Assembly (NCBI GenBank): GCA_015179045.1
Contig: WHUZ01000038.1
Span: 434,001-498,000, forward strand
Origin: Kalaharituber pfeilii
Taxonomy: Eukaryota; Ascomycota; Pezizomycetes; Pezizales; Pezizaceae
Reading direction: 5' to 3'
Length of the DNA: 64,000 nt
Under the pieces are notes generated by a model. It was given only the letters and a program-made list of their open reading frames with translations. It was not told the DNA's origin and made no database searches. Below are positions 44,154-56,303 of the stretch, one piece after another. Numbering within the stretch: position 1 is the first letter of the stretch; each line of letters opens with the position of its first letter. Made by a program: the position numbers and the translations under genes.

Positions 44154-45377
44154 TCAACCCTCGCCCCCTCGGCCCGGCTTTTCTGCCGCCTTTCCCTTCC
44201 CCTTGCCTCTTCCCCGCAGAACTCCGCTGCCGCGAGGGCCGAACCAGACAGGGGAAGGGGAGCGCAACAAAACCACGGGGACTTCCTCCACTTCCAGGTC
44301 CCCCGCCATCGTCCGCTCCAGATCGATCTGGAACTCCGGCCCGGAGTCTATTTCCAGGTCGATCTGTGGCGGCTCGGCGGAGGATATTCGGTGGGTGGAG
44401 GCCCACCAGTTCTCGAGAGCCCCTGAGCTCCTCCTGGAGGCGACAAGCGGACCGGGCCAGGGAACAGTCACGTCGGTGCTCGGGGGAGGAAAGGGAGTGT
44501 GGTGAGGCGAGGGCGTTATATAAGCGACCGTTTCGTCAACCGCCGCGCTGGGAATTCCCGCTTCTCTCCTGATACCACCCTCCTGAGGGGGAGCCGCCTG
44601 AGCTCGGAAGTTCGAGGCATGTGAACTCCGGCCTCCTCTCCACGGCCCGGTACTTGACCTCCGATAGAGGTGAGTGTGGTTATGGTAGTGCCGGTGGTGG
44701 TGGTAGACGTGTCCCACCGGCCCAACAGGAGCAGAGAGCGAGTAGCGGAGGTACGCTGGAGGTGGTGTCTCTGTTTTCACTTCCTCCCATTCAGGTGCTG
44801 TGGTCTGGGGAGGAAGAAATCCCTCCAGCTGCTGTAACGCCGCCATCCGCTCCCTGTGCCTGCGCAAGAGGTCAGTATTCTGGAGTTCCAGGACCTCAAG
44901 CGCGATTTCCTCGTCGACAGGGGAGCGGCGGCGGGGGCGGTTGGCAGCGGGCGTGCGGGTGGCCACGGATGGGCCGCCAGGGGACATCGAGGTGAGCTCG
45001 ATGGCAGCTGATTGTGAGGGAGAGGGGTGCGGATTGTGGGTGGTGGTGATGTTGACGTCCGATGGGAGGCGGAGGTGTCCTTGCCGGCTATGGGGAAGAA
45101 GGTGGAACCGGCTATGATACCTATGGCGGAGCCGCCGGCCGATGAGGGAGAAGCTGGGGGAGGAGAGGATGTTAGCGGGGGCCTTATATACTGGTGACAG
45201 ACACCCACTAACAAGGCGAGGTCCTCGCGGCGCTATACGAGTAGTGATAAAAAAATGGGAGAGGGAGGGGAGGGGTGAGGCAGGTCGGTGAATCGGAATG
45301 CGAGCTTACCCTATTGCTGCCACGATGATCACTGCGAATGGGATGACCACAATCAGCCAGAGGACCAGACCGCCCAT
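44154..45377 (-). CDS. Single-pass membrane protein, 355 aa, two exons
   Basis: Exon 1 is 45377-45310, exon 2 is 45153-44154; they sum to 356 codons in frame across a 156-bp intron (GTAAGC to CCCCCAG). Exon 1 encodes MGGLVLWLIVVIPFAVIIVA, an N-terminal membrane anchor, and exon 2 continues FSLIGRRLRHRYHSRFH, so positive residues follow the helix and the body is probably cytosolic. Other visible parts: DEEIALEVLELQNTDLLRR and MAALQQLEGFLPP (helical), a His-rich stretch HVYHHHRHYHNHTHLY near residue 195, acidic PPQIDLEIDSGPEFQIDLER, and a Gly/Arg-rich C-terminus. No family recognised. The intron holds an old LINE-A tail. A TATATATATA box lies about 185 bp upstream of the start. Confidence 0.72.
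45211..45252 (+). repeat. Degenerate LINE-A tail inside an intron
   Basis: CCTCGCGGCGCTATACGAGTAGTGA followed by seven A resembles the A tail with several changes. It lies within the intron of the membrane protein gene, on the antisense strand. Confidence 0.5.
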
Positions 45378-45558
45378 TGTTGGTGCTTATAGCTAAAACA
45401 AAAACAGGACGCAGGCAAAGCCGGGATGAAGTTGGCAATAAGTCGGGAGGGGTTGATACGGATTCAGAGGCACAGCGGAGCAAATCAAGAGTTGCAGATG
45501 CGCTTTAAATCTGAAGAGGAACCGGCAGAATGAGAAGGAACGGGATGAGTCGACCTAC

Positions 45559-45570
45559 ATATATATATAC
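45559..45570 (-). promoter_or_regulatory. TATA box of the membrane protein gene
   Basis: A run of alternating TA 185 bp upstream of the ATG at 45377, followed on the minus strand by a C/T-rich leader with CTCTTCAG. Placement suggests a promoter; this is an inference. Confidence 0.45.
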
Positions 45571-45574
45571 GTGC

Positions 45575-46960
45575 AAGAACTTGTTCCACGTCCTGCTGAG
45601 TTAAATTTTCTGATCCTCAGCAATTGGTGGTACCGGCTGGGCGTCATCATCGATTTGCCGCTTGCAATCGGTACGACCTCCGAGAGGGATATTGGGCTTC
45701 TAGCAAGGTTTGGAGGCGCAAACCTTCGCAGGCCGAAATTTGGACTCGTGTGAAACCTAAAGCCACAGTATTCTGCGTGCGACTGCACAGCGGATGTGAG
45801 GTAAATCTATTCTTGGAAACAGGAAAAAGAATAACAAGAGGGAGAAGTAAAGAGAGAGGAAACTAGGAAACATAATAAACCAAAAAGGCAGCGAATAGGG
45901 TGGGAGAGATGAAATGATGCAAAAAAGTGCTAAGAGGTCGTGCAAAGGTTCATGGTCTTATATCAACTGTTGGAAGGTTACAGGTATCCCGCTGCGTTTC
46001 ATGTGGTAGTGGCGTGTGTAACCGTGAAACAGGTACGATCGATACTACTGTGATGCACAGAGATGGAGGTCAGCGGAGTTGGGTGATGCGGGAAGAGGGG
46101 GCTATGAGAGGCCTAAATGATGTTCAATGAAGGATTAAAAAGATAGGTCGATTTTCGAAGGGCATGTACTCAGACGACAGCCAGAGATACCAATATCCCA
46201 AGATACCAATGAAAACATGCGCGTGAAGCTGCATTTGAAACTCCGGATACCTCTTTCCCCTGGACCTGGAGTACGAGTAGCTCCTTGAGATACGCGGTGA
46301 CGGCACATGAATACAAAACAAAAAATACTTCTCTATGGTTTCTAATACCTTCGCACCCTATGCCCTGCCGGGCAAACCGGTATCAAGCATGTGTGAGAGC
46401 GAAACTGAGTTTTTGTGCTCTCCAAACAAATCCCTCATATAATGAGTTGATATGTTCGTCTTCGCAATTGTTGCACAGCATTAGGCCCAGTTGGGTGTCA
46501 GGGAGTACGAAGGTTAGATCCTGCGCTTTGGTTAAGCCGTGTCGATGATGGAATGTGGATAGGTCGATAAGGTTTTCTTTCTTTTTGCGCGGGCTAGGTG
46601 AGAGGGAGGCGTTTTATATACTTCATGCGGGTGTACGATGGTCTCGTTTGGGAGGGAGAATTTACTACCAGGGGGAGGTCATGAGATCCTGCCGCTAGTG
46701 GTGCTGTGATTGGGAAAGTTGGTAGACGCAGTTAGTGGGAGTGTGGCTACGGCTTTCTCAAGTATTGGAGTCAAGGGCTAAGAAGAATTCGACTGTCGGG
46801 AGCGGACCTCAACTCGCAGGATGGAGCTGTCGTGGGAGGGCAGTTCAATCACTCGCGAAGAAGCTATATGGAGGAGACGGGCTCTAAAAGGTGATTTCTT
46901 TGCGCCTCCATTGTACCAGCAACGGAGGACACCGTTTCGAGCTTCCGCTTAGTGATGGTT
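45575..46960. other. Intergenic, no supported gene
   Basis: Only short frames (up to 87 codons) without domains. A second TATATA-like box lies at 46614. No repeat tails. Confidence 0.45.
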
Positions 46961-47534
46961 ATTGGTACATTCTCTCCCATCACTAGGACGAAGAAAGGTG
47001 GAACGCCACCCATTAACACAACCAGCCACACCGACACCGGCCATCACACCGGCCATCGTTGACCTAACAATACGAAGCAGCGAAGGAGCCCCAGAGAGGA
47101 TGGAAGGCATCAGTTACAACAATACGAGATTGGGAGATCACAACACCACCTAAAGGACCCAAAGGTAGAGCGAGAGCCAACAAAAAGGCCATGCCAAGGG
47201 TGGCAAAGAAGGGCGGTGAAAGCGCTCCCCAGCATAACACCGCGCCTCCACAGAGCGGCGAGAAAGCCGTAACAGCCGTCACACCAGTTCAGCAGACACC
47301 ACAACAGCAGAATGACAAGAAAGAGGATTCGGCCACCGTGAACATCCCCAGCAACACGCACCCCCAGCACTGACAACGACCGAAAAGAACCCGCAAACAG
47401 GCCCCAAGACAAAAGAATCAGCACCTCCACCGGACGCGAGCAAGTTGGGAGGAAACCAGCAAAAGACAGAGAACAATAAACCGCCACTGGCAAAGAGAAT
47501 ATGGCAAGCCAGGGTCTTCGGCGGGAAGGAGATT

Positions 47535-47586
47535 TTTTTTTTTTTTCACGTGACCCCGCATGCAGCTTTCCGCCATGGCAGGGCCT
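47535..47586 (-). mobile_element. LINE-B hairpin-only insertion in gag
   Basis: A 52-bp insert, the smallest in the window, between copies of GGAAGGAGATT (47524-47534 and 47587-47597). Removing it restores the gag frame ...GGKEIDEDP. Confidence 0.93.
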
Positions 47587-48786
47587 GGAAGGAGATTGAC
47601 GAGGACCCGGCGGCGAGGAGCCTCACCGAACACAAGATGATGAGAGACAGGATAAACAAAAACCTAGGGTCAGAAGCCCCATACAAAGTGAGATTCACGG
47701 CGCTGGACCCGAACTTCCCCAAGGAGAGGATTCTACTCATGGAGGATACGTCACACAAGACAGGCCCTCGGAAGATGGCGCCGCTGGAAAAGGCCCAAAT
47801 GGAGGGACACCAGCAACTAGCGGTGGATCAGGACTACAGGATGGTCGTGCTGGTCACGTTGACATTAACACGAAGGAGTCACTACAAAGAATCGGGAAAG
47901 ACCTGAGAATCGAGAATCCCGGGAGTCATATCGGCAAGAACGATAAGACAGCTGACAGATCAGCAGATACCAGTAAAAGCCTCAAACAAGGCGGTATCAG
48001 TTTTCGTGACGGATGGTGTAGTGGAAACGCTAAAGTCGGGTCTGCTCTCTCGAGGAACAAAGGTCAAAATATAGCTCAGGGAAGGCCTAGGAAAGGAGAA
48101 CTCTGGCAAGGCAAGAAGATATATATACATAGCACCAGACGGATTCTGCCGGCATTTGGTCGTAGGACAGGTGATCGAATGGGTGCCCAAACAGGAATTT
48201 GCCGAAACATCTCAAAAGCTCACCCAGAAGACACTAGTTCCATGGGGAGCTAGTAAACCTCAACGAGAAACCGTTTGCCAAATCGTGCCAATGCTGTGGC
48301 AAGAAAAGAGGACACGAAAGTGGCTGCGAAAGAGCAGAAAAGGCGGGCAACCGAGATACAACTAACACTACAACGTCCCCAAGGGCACCAGGGAAAGGAG
48401 TAACGTCATGTTAAGGGTCGCCTACCGGAACGTTGGGAGATCGGTAATAAGCACCGATCTGGCGTTACAGGAGGCAGCGGACAGCAAGGTAGGCATTTTG
48501 TTCACTGGCATAGGCGAGGGGAACGACTTTTCACCCGGAGTTCTCGACAGTTTACACAGCACAACAGGAGAGAAGGATCGCAGCTTACGTTCGGAAGGAT
48601 AAACTAGAAGGGGTGACGGCGACAGGAGCAGGAGAGCACGCAGTAGTGGAAATGAAGGGCAGAAGAATAGCAGGAGTGTACTGGAGCCAGGACGCCGACA
48701 TGGACACGGATCGTCGAAGGCAGAGCCAGGAAAGCACTCCTAGATTTCATCTTCACCAGGACCGGGACTGGATCGGAACGAAGATG

Positions 48787-49195
48787 ACTTTTTTTTTTTT
48801 TTTTTTTTTAGACGTAACCCCGCTTGCAGCTGCTTGCCATGGCAGGGCCCCTGGGTCTAAACCCTCGATGCTCGGAGGCAAGCATGTATACCTACTCCTC
48901 CACCGCCTACTCTACATACGAGAGTCGCGCCCCCTCCTCGCCGCACCTCCACGCGGCGCTTGATAGTAACTACATCATTCTTCCGCCGCCACCTCTACAA
49001 ACGAAAAATCCTTCCCTCCCCGCCGCTCCCGCGGAAATTCCTTCGTCTCCACCCCACGAAGACCCCCTCCCTCTCTACGCTTTCAGTGAGTGGAACAGTT
49101 GTTCCAGGGTATCCACCTCCTCCCCGTTCTCCTGGTGCTCTACCCACTTTTGCTTCTCAAAATCTTTCCATTCCCGCCACCCACCGGGAACAGCT
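48787..49195 (-). mobile_element. LINE-B 3' fragment inserted in LINE-A
   Basis: Poly(T), the B hairpin and 3' UTR are followed on the minus strand by the LINE-B C-terminus, EKQKWVEHQENGEEVDTLEQ (about 49150-49090), which parallels KKWMVEQENGEMVNALGEFF of the copy at 2166. The 5' end is near 49195. No duplication is visible, and LINE-A RT sequence is missing at the junction. Confidence 0.8.
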
Positions 49196-49980
49196 GGAGA
49201 ACGAGGCCAGGCAGGAAGGCTATGAGATGGACCCAACAAAGAGAGAGACCATTACCATCGGGATAAAGGGACCAGAATACAGCATAGCGGTGCTACACGT
49301 CGACCACACTTCAACAAAAGGCTAAACCTGGCCAAAGCCGCGTGGGGAGTGGTAGGGAGACTAGGTCACCTCGAGCCAGCAAAAAAGAGACAACTATACA
49401 CGAGCATCGCCAGAACAATCGCCACCTGGGGGTGCTGGGCGTGGATAGACTACGCGAGGGGCGCACCGCCAGAGCACAAGCTAGACAAACTGGAAAATGG
49501 CAATACACGATAGCACAGCGCATCATTGGGAGGAAGACACAAAGTGCCTCCACGTGTGAGGTTACTTCTTCGGGTAGTAGCGAGATGTTACCTCTTGGGG
49601 TAGTAGCGATAGCGAGATGGCATGGAGGGTCCTTCCAGGGAAGGGGGAACTCCTGGACTTTTCTTTCTCTAGACTTCAATATACATCTCACTCTGCCTCG
49701 TGCTCTTCGCCTCGTGCTCTCGGCCTCGAGCCCATTGCATACGAGGAGCCAGACGCAAGTCCCCTCACACCATGGTTCCCTGGAATGGAAGGACCCAATA
49801 CTGTTGGCGGCACCCAACACCTTGGATGCAAAGGCCGAGAGACGAATTGCAAGAGCGCATAGAAGAAGAGGAAGACCAAGGCTGGAAGGCAACATACACC
49901 GACGGGAGCCGGATCGATGGGCGAACGGGCCTAGGAGTGTGGAAGGAGAACGCCACCCCGACATCAGCCTACCTCGGGGA

Positions 49981-50040
49981 CCCTGCCATGGCGAACAGCT
50001 GCAAGCGGGGTTACGTGAAATAAAAAAAAAAAAAAAAAAA
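49981..50040 (+). mobile_element. LINE-B hairpin-only insertion in RNase H
   Basis: 60 bp, starting exactly at CCCTGCCATGGCGAAC, between copies of GCCTACCTCGGGGA (49967-49980 and 50041-50054). Confidence 0.95.
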
Positions 50041-50253
50041 GCCTACCTCGGGGAGAGGCCCAAGTGGCCATAAAAGCTCCAGAGCATATCCGAAGGCAAA
50101 CCGACCCCGGAAGCGGCAGCACAGGCAGTAAGGAAAGCATGGGAGGACTCCTGTGCGGCAAAGGTCTCTACTCCTAGAAATTCCAGATACAAAAAGCAGA
50201 AAGCCCAGAGTGCCGGTGGTGCGGGGAGGAAGAAGAGACGACAACAATGAGAG

Positions 50254-50352
50254 TTTTATTTTTTATTTTTTATTTTTTATTTTATTTTATTTTATTTTTT
50301 TTTTTTTTATATCAGTACTCGCATGCCGCCCTATGGGCTATGGCGAGGGATG
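50254..50352 (-). mobile_element. LINE-A tail-only insertion in LINE-A
   Basis: A 99-bp insert with an interrupted TTTTA-rich tail and the reverse-complement A hairpin, between copies of ATGAGAG (50247-50253 and 50353-50359). The tail looks like a lengthened (TTTTA)n microsatellite. Confidence 0.85.
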
Positions 50353-50789
50353 ATGAGAGAGAAGTTTGTTAATTACCACTCAATGTTAAATAGAATAATG
50401 AATAACCGACACGCTGGACGCCTATATATAGAGGCCTCCACGGCCTCTATACAAAGGTCAAGTTCCAAGCGTTGTCCTAAGTTACGCCTACATTTCGCTG
50501 CAATTGCAGACACCGTAACAGTCGGGCGGCGGTGGAAGCCCCTCCAGAAGAGAAGGAACAGGGGGGTACGTTGGCGGCCATGCTGACATGGGCAAGAGGA
50601 GGCTAACAGATGCATCACCAAATAGGGGAAGAACGGGGCAGTCTTGCACATTTTAATCCGTTGATTTCTCATCATATAGGGGAGGAACGAAGCAGTCTGT
50701 CACATCTTATTTTTAACTATTTCCTATGTACCTAATTTCGCCATAGCCCACAGGACGGCAAGCGAGTAATGATATTTAAAAAAAACAAC

Positions 50790-53700
50790 ATTCTCTCCCA
50801 TCTCTCTGTCTTCTACCTGAACAGTCTTCTATATCTAATATATTTATAACCTCTAGATTTTTTTTTCTTTTAACTCCTGAGGTTCAACTTTCATCTAGTA
50901 TTGGCCCTCATGCTAAAGTAACATAAACCCACTCTCCGCGTGTCCAAATCAAACATATTTAGTTGTCACATTTAGTCCCCCAATAAACCCCGGCACATGA
51001 TTATATTCTAACTCCGTATTCCCCAGCCCACAGAACAAAACAAACAACCTAGGGAAAATTCCCTGCGAGGTGTCCGATCCGTCCAGCCTCGCATATCAGC
51101 TACCCCATCAAGCATTCGGTGCTAAGTGCTCATATATCGCCCCGCTGTCAGGATAAACAGTCCCGTTGGGATTCATGTTGCGATGCCTTTCCGGCGCATC
51201 TATACAATACTCTCCTGCAGGGACCGAACGAACACTAGCATTTCCAAATTCACCGCGTTACAAGGCAGATGCACTTCTCCACCTCACCGCGATGCTCGCG
51301 TGTCCGGTGATGTTGGCAGCTAGGCATGGGGGTTGTCGTCCGGCCTCATGCCGCGCCGCGGAGATGCATTGGCATATGAGGGGGCCACAGAAGATTGTCC
51401 CTATGACCCAAGCCCATGAGCCGGAGAAAATCGTGGCCTCCGGTGCGCGGTACGAGATAGAAGAGAAAGATACTCTTATATCCCGGAACGTTTTTGGAGG
51501 GTATATATTTCATCGATTATTTTGTCGGCCGGCACTTTGCCCTTGCATCCCCCCATCCTCCTTGACGACGGTTGATACGATCCGCAATCCTTTCGAACTG
51601 AATTTTCGAACATGGCCAGGGAAGACCAAGTAGTGTAAGCGTTGCTTTATCGTTTTTGATTTGTGCGTTCCCCAGGGTGGTAGGTAGTCGTAGAGAGACG
51701 AAAAACCTCCTCTCTACGGTCCCGCTCCCTAACATCCCCTGAGAGTAAAAGGGGAAGTTACCCTCCATCTCCAACCCACAGAATGGAACAGGAGGAGCAG
51801 AGGAGGGACTGCTGGTGGAGGGAGGGCAAGTCTGCCTTTCTCGAACTGGGCTTGGAGCGGGTCCAGAATCGTTGAGGCGGGTGGTAGACACAGTGGGCGT
51901 TGGATATATATTATGTAGAGTAAACTTCGACTAAGCTGCATCCGCGTGACAAGCCAGCGCCGTCAACAAATACCACGTGCGCGCCTCTCCAGTCGCACCT
52001 TCGTCCTGGCCGTTCCTCCGCTTTTTCTCAACAATACTTGCTAGCATTCATGGCGTCCCAACTAACGCAATCTTTGTCAGAGTCCAGAAAATCGAAAAGT
52101 AAGCAATCATGACCAAGGGCCCTCCGTCTCTCTTCCCACGTGTTCACTTGCAAGCTTCTGGAGTATGAACTTCAAAACTCTCTCTGCAGGAACATATCAA
52201 AACCAAGAATGAAGGCTGGTTGGGGAAGGGCCGCATGGATTCTTCTCACAACTTCCATTGTCTGGACTCTTCGACACGTGCGGCGCTCAGCACAAAAGTC
52301 TTCGAAGGGCTCCCAGGCTGAACCAATTGTCCTCCACACTCGGAACGCCGGAAATGGGCATTCTATTGGCTGACGTTGTTTGCTGCGGCGTGCTTTGCTC
52401 CGTTTTGCTCTGTGTCTCCGGGGGGGAGGGTCCAAAATTCTCTTTTCCTCCTTGGAGTATGCAGAGGCCTGGGATGGGGTCTGGCTGACACTGTTAGGGG
52501 TATGCCTCTTGATCGTACGCCCGCGCCTCCTCTGCAATTGCTCACGAGGAATGAGCAAGCGGAAAGGGAGAAGGCGGTCCATTACTAGGGGCAAGCTCTG
52601 GCCCTTTGTTGATCTGGGGTTGCTCGTCCCATAACCCTTCCTCCCCGCCCCGGAAAACCGCCCCCACCTGATGGACAAGGTGAGGGTACAGCAAGCGGCC
52701 TTTATTGGCTGGAGTGGAGGTGGTAGAGGGTGGAAATTATTTGCTGCAATGTTCGCCAGTGGGCGAGAACATTTGCCGCCTTCCTCCCGGCCCCACAGTG
52801 CATCAGCCGGAACCGCACCATTCAGCCCGATCCTTCCCGATCCAGCAGCCGGGGTGCAGTCGAGATGCCTTGATGCACTGTCGAAGCAAGTGTGGGTGTC
52901 TATATATATAAAAAGCTGGAGACTTGGTGTGTAATGCCGGAAGGAACCCAAGCGATCGCTTGCCGTCCTTGCTTCTGCTCAGGGCCTTGCCTCTGCCCCC
53001 ACCCAACCGCCCTCGCCGATATCGTCTCCATGGTCATGCTTCGGCTGAGCCTGCGTCTGACCTGCGCCCCCTCAGGATTCTCCACCAGCGCTTGGACCAC
53101 CCCAGCAGCCCTCCTACGGCAGCTCCACATCCTCACCCGGTACGGCGTCATCACCGGCAGCGACGGTGCGCAACTTCGTCGTCGTTATCAGCCGGTTGTT
53201 AAGACGCGCTGCATTTGTGTCTGTGTTTGGGGCTGTATGGGCGTTTGCTGCACGTGGAGCTCTCCTAGTTGTGACGGTGAGGCGCCGCCAGAGGGAGGGG
53301 GTTGTTCGGGGGTGACGAAGCAACGGCTTTAGCGACTCGAACGCCCCGCGTGGCACTGGATGAGATGGGATAGGAGTGCTCCGCGGAAAGAGTTGCGGGG
53401 AAGAGAGAGAGCTAAAGAAACTCCTCAGGAGGCGCAGGTTGTGATGGAGATGCCAGTGGTAAGCTGGCTGACCCAGGCTAGGGAACACCGACTTATCGTC
53501 GTGGTCGCCGGCATCGCAAAGCAACGCAACAGCACAATCAAGAGCACCATGCCAAAGTGATGCTCCCCCACCCCGCGCATGCTGTAGTTGGTGCAGCTGC
53601 TGATGGAGTGCTAGTGGTATATATAACCCCGCAGGCGGAAGGGCAATGCAGGAGCCAGCTGCAACATTCCCCATTCCCAGAGTGAATGGGAAGGGGGCGA

Positions 53701-56300
53701 AGGGACCGAGCATGAATCACCAGCTGCCCCCGCCGAAAATGCTCCTCCAAATCAGCAGGGACGCAACCAGCGGGGCCTTCGAGGTTGACGTGGGTCCACC
53801 CAGGGTGAATGAGTTCCTGGGGTCAGGAGGGACCCATGGCATGCCCTGTCCCACAAAAACGGGACTCTGTGGTCGAGCTGGTTCCCCGTCTCTGGGCGGC
53901 CAGGGGAGAGATGCTTGCACCCTTGCCGGTGTTGACGAAGGGCACACCACTTATAGCATCTCTGCCAGACGGCGGACATTCGAGGACGCGGGGACAGAGC
54001 AATACACGCTCTATCAAATTTCCTGCACTCTCATCCGCACCCAGTAACCCATCCCGCACCGATATATATATGTCATCGTTTTACAATCCTACCACAGAAC
54101 CCCCCGAGGTTTGGATTGCCTTCGTCGCCCATTTTGCCCTCCAACCCTCTTGTTAACCTCGGCCTTCTCCGCAGGCAGAACTATGCCATGCGCCTTCCAC
54201 ACCAAAGCCAGATGCACTCCCGGTGGGGACAGAAGGGGCGGTTGCCGCATGGGCGCCCCATCCATCTTGTGCAGCGGAGCTCTCGGATCAGGGTGACAGC
54301 TTGCAAGCGTGGGACCTCGATTGAGGGAGCTGTGCTGTCCGACGGAGTATTGTGGGGGAGGTTTCCGCGCGATTTGCACCAGCCAGCCAATCTTGACCGA
54401 TTTAGTTTTGGTCCAGTGGCGAGAAGCGGATGCTGTTGATGGTAAGGAAGACGTGTAGGACGCGAGCAACCCTGTACTAGAGATTTCAGGGGACTAGCAA
54501 ACATTTGATCCTCCGGTTTCCAGCGCGGAAGAAGCAACTAGGACGCGGCGGAGGAAACCTTCACTATCGCCATCCCCGCGCCCAAACACACCCCAATCCC
54601 AACAAGCGGTTATCCCAGGATGGTGTGTGTCCCATAGCCATCATTTGCGGAGGTTGATCGCGATCGAACGGCGAGCAAGTGGGACGGCGCAGGCGAGTAT
54701 TGCCGCAGAAGAAATCTAATGTGCTCGAGGCCGACGGCGTTGGGAGCGGTGGTGAAGGGAAAGCCTTGCGGAATCAGAGGATCCGCGAAATGTATATATA
54801 GAAGGCGTGGCAGGCCCACGACTTCGAAGGAGGGCAAATACCAACCCTGGCCGCACAGCGCGGGAGGCATTAATCCAAAGGTGATGCAGGCGCACAGAGT
54901 AGAAGCCCTGCGGGATCATTTCATGAAATTGTGTTTTCGCCGTGTTCCCAACAATGTGAAGGTTGCCGGTTTCAGTTCGGCTCGCAGTTGCATTGTACGT
55001 AAATGGGGACTTATGCCTTGCCACAGTTGCCGCGGGCAAACCACTGCTAGACAGCTGTGGAAGGTACCTTTAGAAGTAACGCCCTCGCTGGACGACCCGC
55101 TTTTTGAATGAGAGTTGAACGAGCGGCTGTTAATGAGGGTGTGAAGATGGGAGTGTGCTGCAGTGCCATGGGCGCTGATGTTTTGCGGTGAGGGATGTCG
55201 AGCTTGAATCCGGCTTGCCAGAGAGTTATTTATACCGTTGTTAGGTGGCAGGTTTTCTGGTGACTGGGAGCTTGCGGGGAAAAAAAAAAAATAGAAAAAC
55301 TTCTTGCCTTCTTTCTGCACATGCGTGTAGATAGACAATCAAAACAAATCCCGCATACATGTCTGCACTTGCGGCAAGTGCGTTTAGGGCCCGTCTGGAG
55401 GAACATGTATAGCCGCGCATCGAAGCGTTTTGCTGAGGCCTTTTCGGTCATATATAGCTCATTAGCTCATTTATGGACGGTGTTATTGGTGTCTTTTCAA
55501 GACGTAAGTGTCACTATATTCACTATCGTCCTTCTGATTAGTACGGGCACTAGAATTGCTTGTATCACAACATTTAGCTGATAGGGTATACATTTCGCTG
55601 CATTCAATAGTATTCCTGCTGGTTCGATGCAGGAATTCTAGTGATACCGCCTTTTCTGGCAATACAACCACCAGAGTTTTCAGCTTGCCTTCAATACAAT
55701 GCCTGTCGTCCCGCAAACAGGAATATTGGTCAACTCCAGAGATGGTAGAGGATTCCGGATAGCTCTGCATAGAAAAGAACACAACTTCAAAACTTTCGCT
55801 CAGAGCAAGAATAACACAAGAAAAATTTGGTAATTTTCCTAGAGTAACGGTGTTGACGAAAAACTCTATTTGTGCTTACAGAACTGTATTCGTAGCGCAT
55901 AGCGATCTAGGAGCACAGCAGATTAATTACATCAAAACCGCATTATCTCCTGTTGTGTAGGTTGGGGGGTCGCAATTTACCAGCTTCACCATTGGCAGAA
56001 ACTTGCAAGTGACACCTTGTTAGTGCGATAGCGCTGTGGTAGTGAAGAGTAACTGGCTCATCAATTATATCCACAGTAGCACAACGTAGAACAGAGCAAC
56101 AGCCAAGTGAGGATTAATTGTGCGACTGAGGCAATAATTGCCTTCTTGCCTTACGACCATCGTTCATCCTGTGCATGTCGCTGCCTTTAGTTAAGCTAAG
56201 TTAGGTGTGTGTATGTCAACATAGTGCGCTCCTATGTTCTCAAGAAGCACATCCACTTCATGTTAACATATGTCGATAATGTCAAGTTCGCTTTTGGTGT
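50790..56300. other. 5.5-kb GC-rich region without supported gene
   Basis: Many overlapping frames on both strands are typical of GC-rich non-coding DNA. The largest (minus strand 52951-52172, 259 codons; 53713-53114, 199 codons) have no recognised domain. TATATA boxes recur at about 51500, 51905, 52905, 53625, 54063, 54790 and 55450. A few short frames contain hydrophobic helices, for example MVLLIVLLRCFAMPATTTIS on the minus strand from 53552, 76 bp past a TATA box, and GVWLTLLGVCLLIV on the plus strand near 52480. These might be first exons of small membrane proteins like the gene at 44154, but no complete model could be built. Confidence 0.4.
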
Positions 56301-56303
56301 TTC

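Larger units (their letters stand above)
46962..50787 (+). mobile_element. Decayed LINE-A with gag, endonuclease, RT, RNase H
   Basis: The order of a Tad-like LINE is visible. Gag (about 47000-48360) is Pro/Thr/Gln-rich at first, then EIDEDPAARSLTEHKMMRDR, and ends in a zinc knuckle SCQCCGKKRGHESGC (about 48280-48330). An endonuclease start follows, LRVAYRNVGRSVISTDLALQ (48411). Most of the endonuclease and RT are missing between 48790 and 49205, where a LINE-B fragment lies. RT resumes ARQEGYEMDPTKRETITIGI (49210), then AAWGVVGRLGHLEP. RNase H begins TYTDGSRIDGRTGLGV (about 49890). The C-terminus EEKEQGGTLAAMLTWARGG (about 50550-50605) and 3' UTR end in the A hairpin and a poor poly(A) (50732-50787). 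Many frameshifts; no target duplication was identified. Confidence 0.85.

Noticed and set aside
49311..49964. 217-codon minus-strand frame and 243-codon plus-strand frame.
   Set aside because: Both lie over decayed LINE-A RT and RNase H sequence; the plus frame includes a LINE-B tail and is not a coherent protein.
52172..52951. 259-codon minus-strand frame.
   Set aside because: No domain or reliable start context, and overlapping frames of similar size exist on the other strand, as expected in GC-rich non-coding DNA.
53114..53713. 199-codon minus-strand frame as a membrane protein paralogue of the 44154 gene.
   Set aside because: The frame with the hydrophobic helix differs from the long frame and no splice signals join them.
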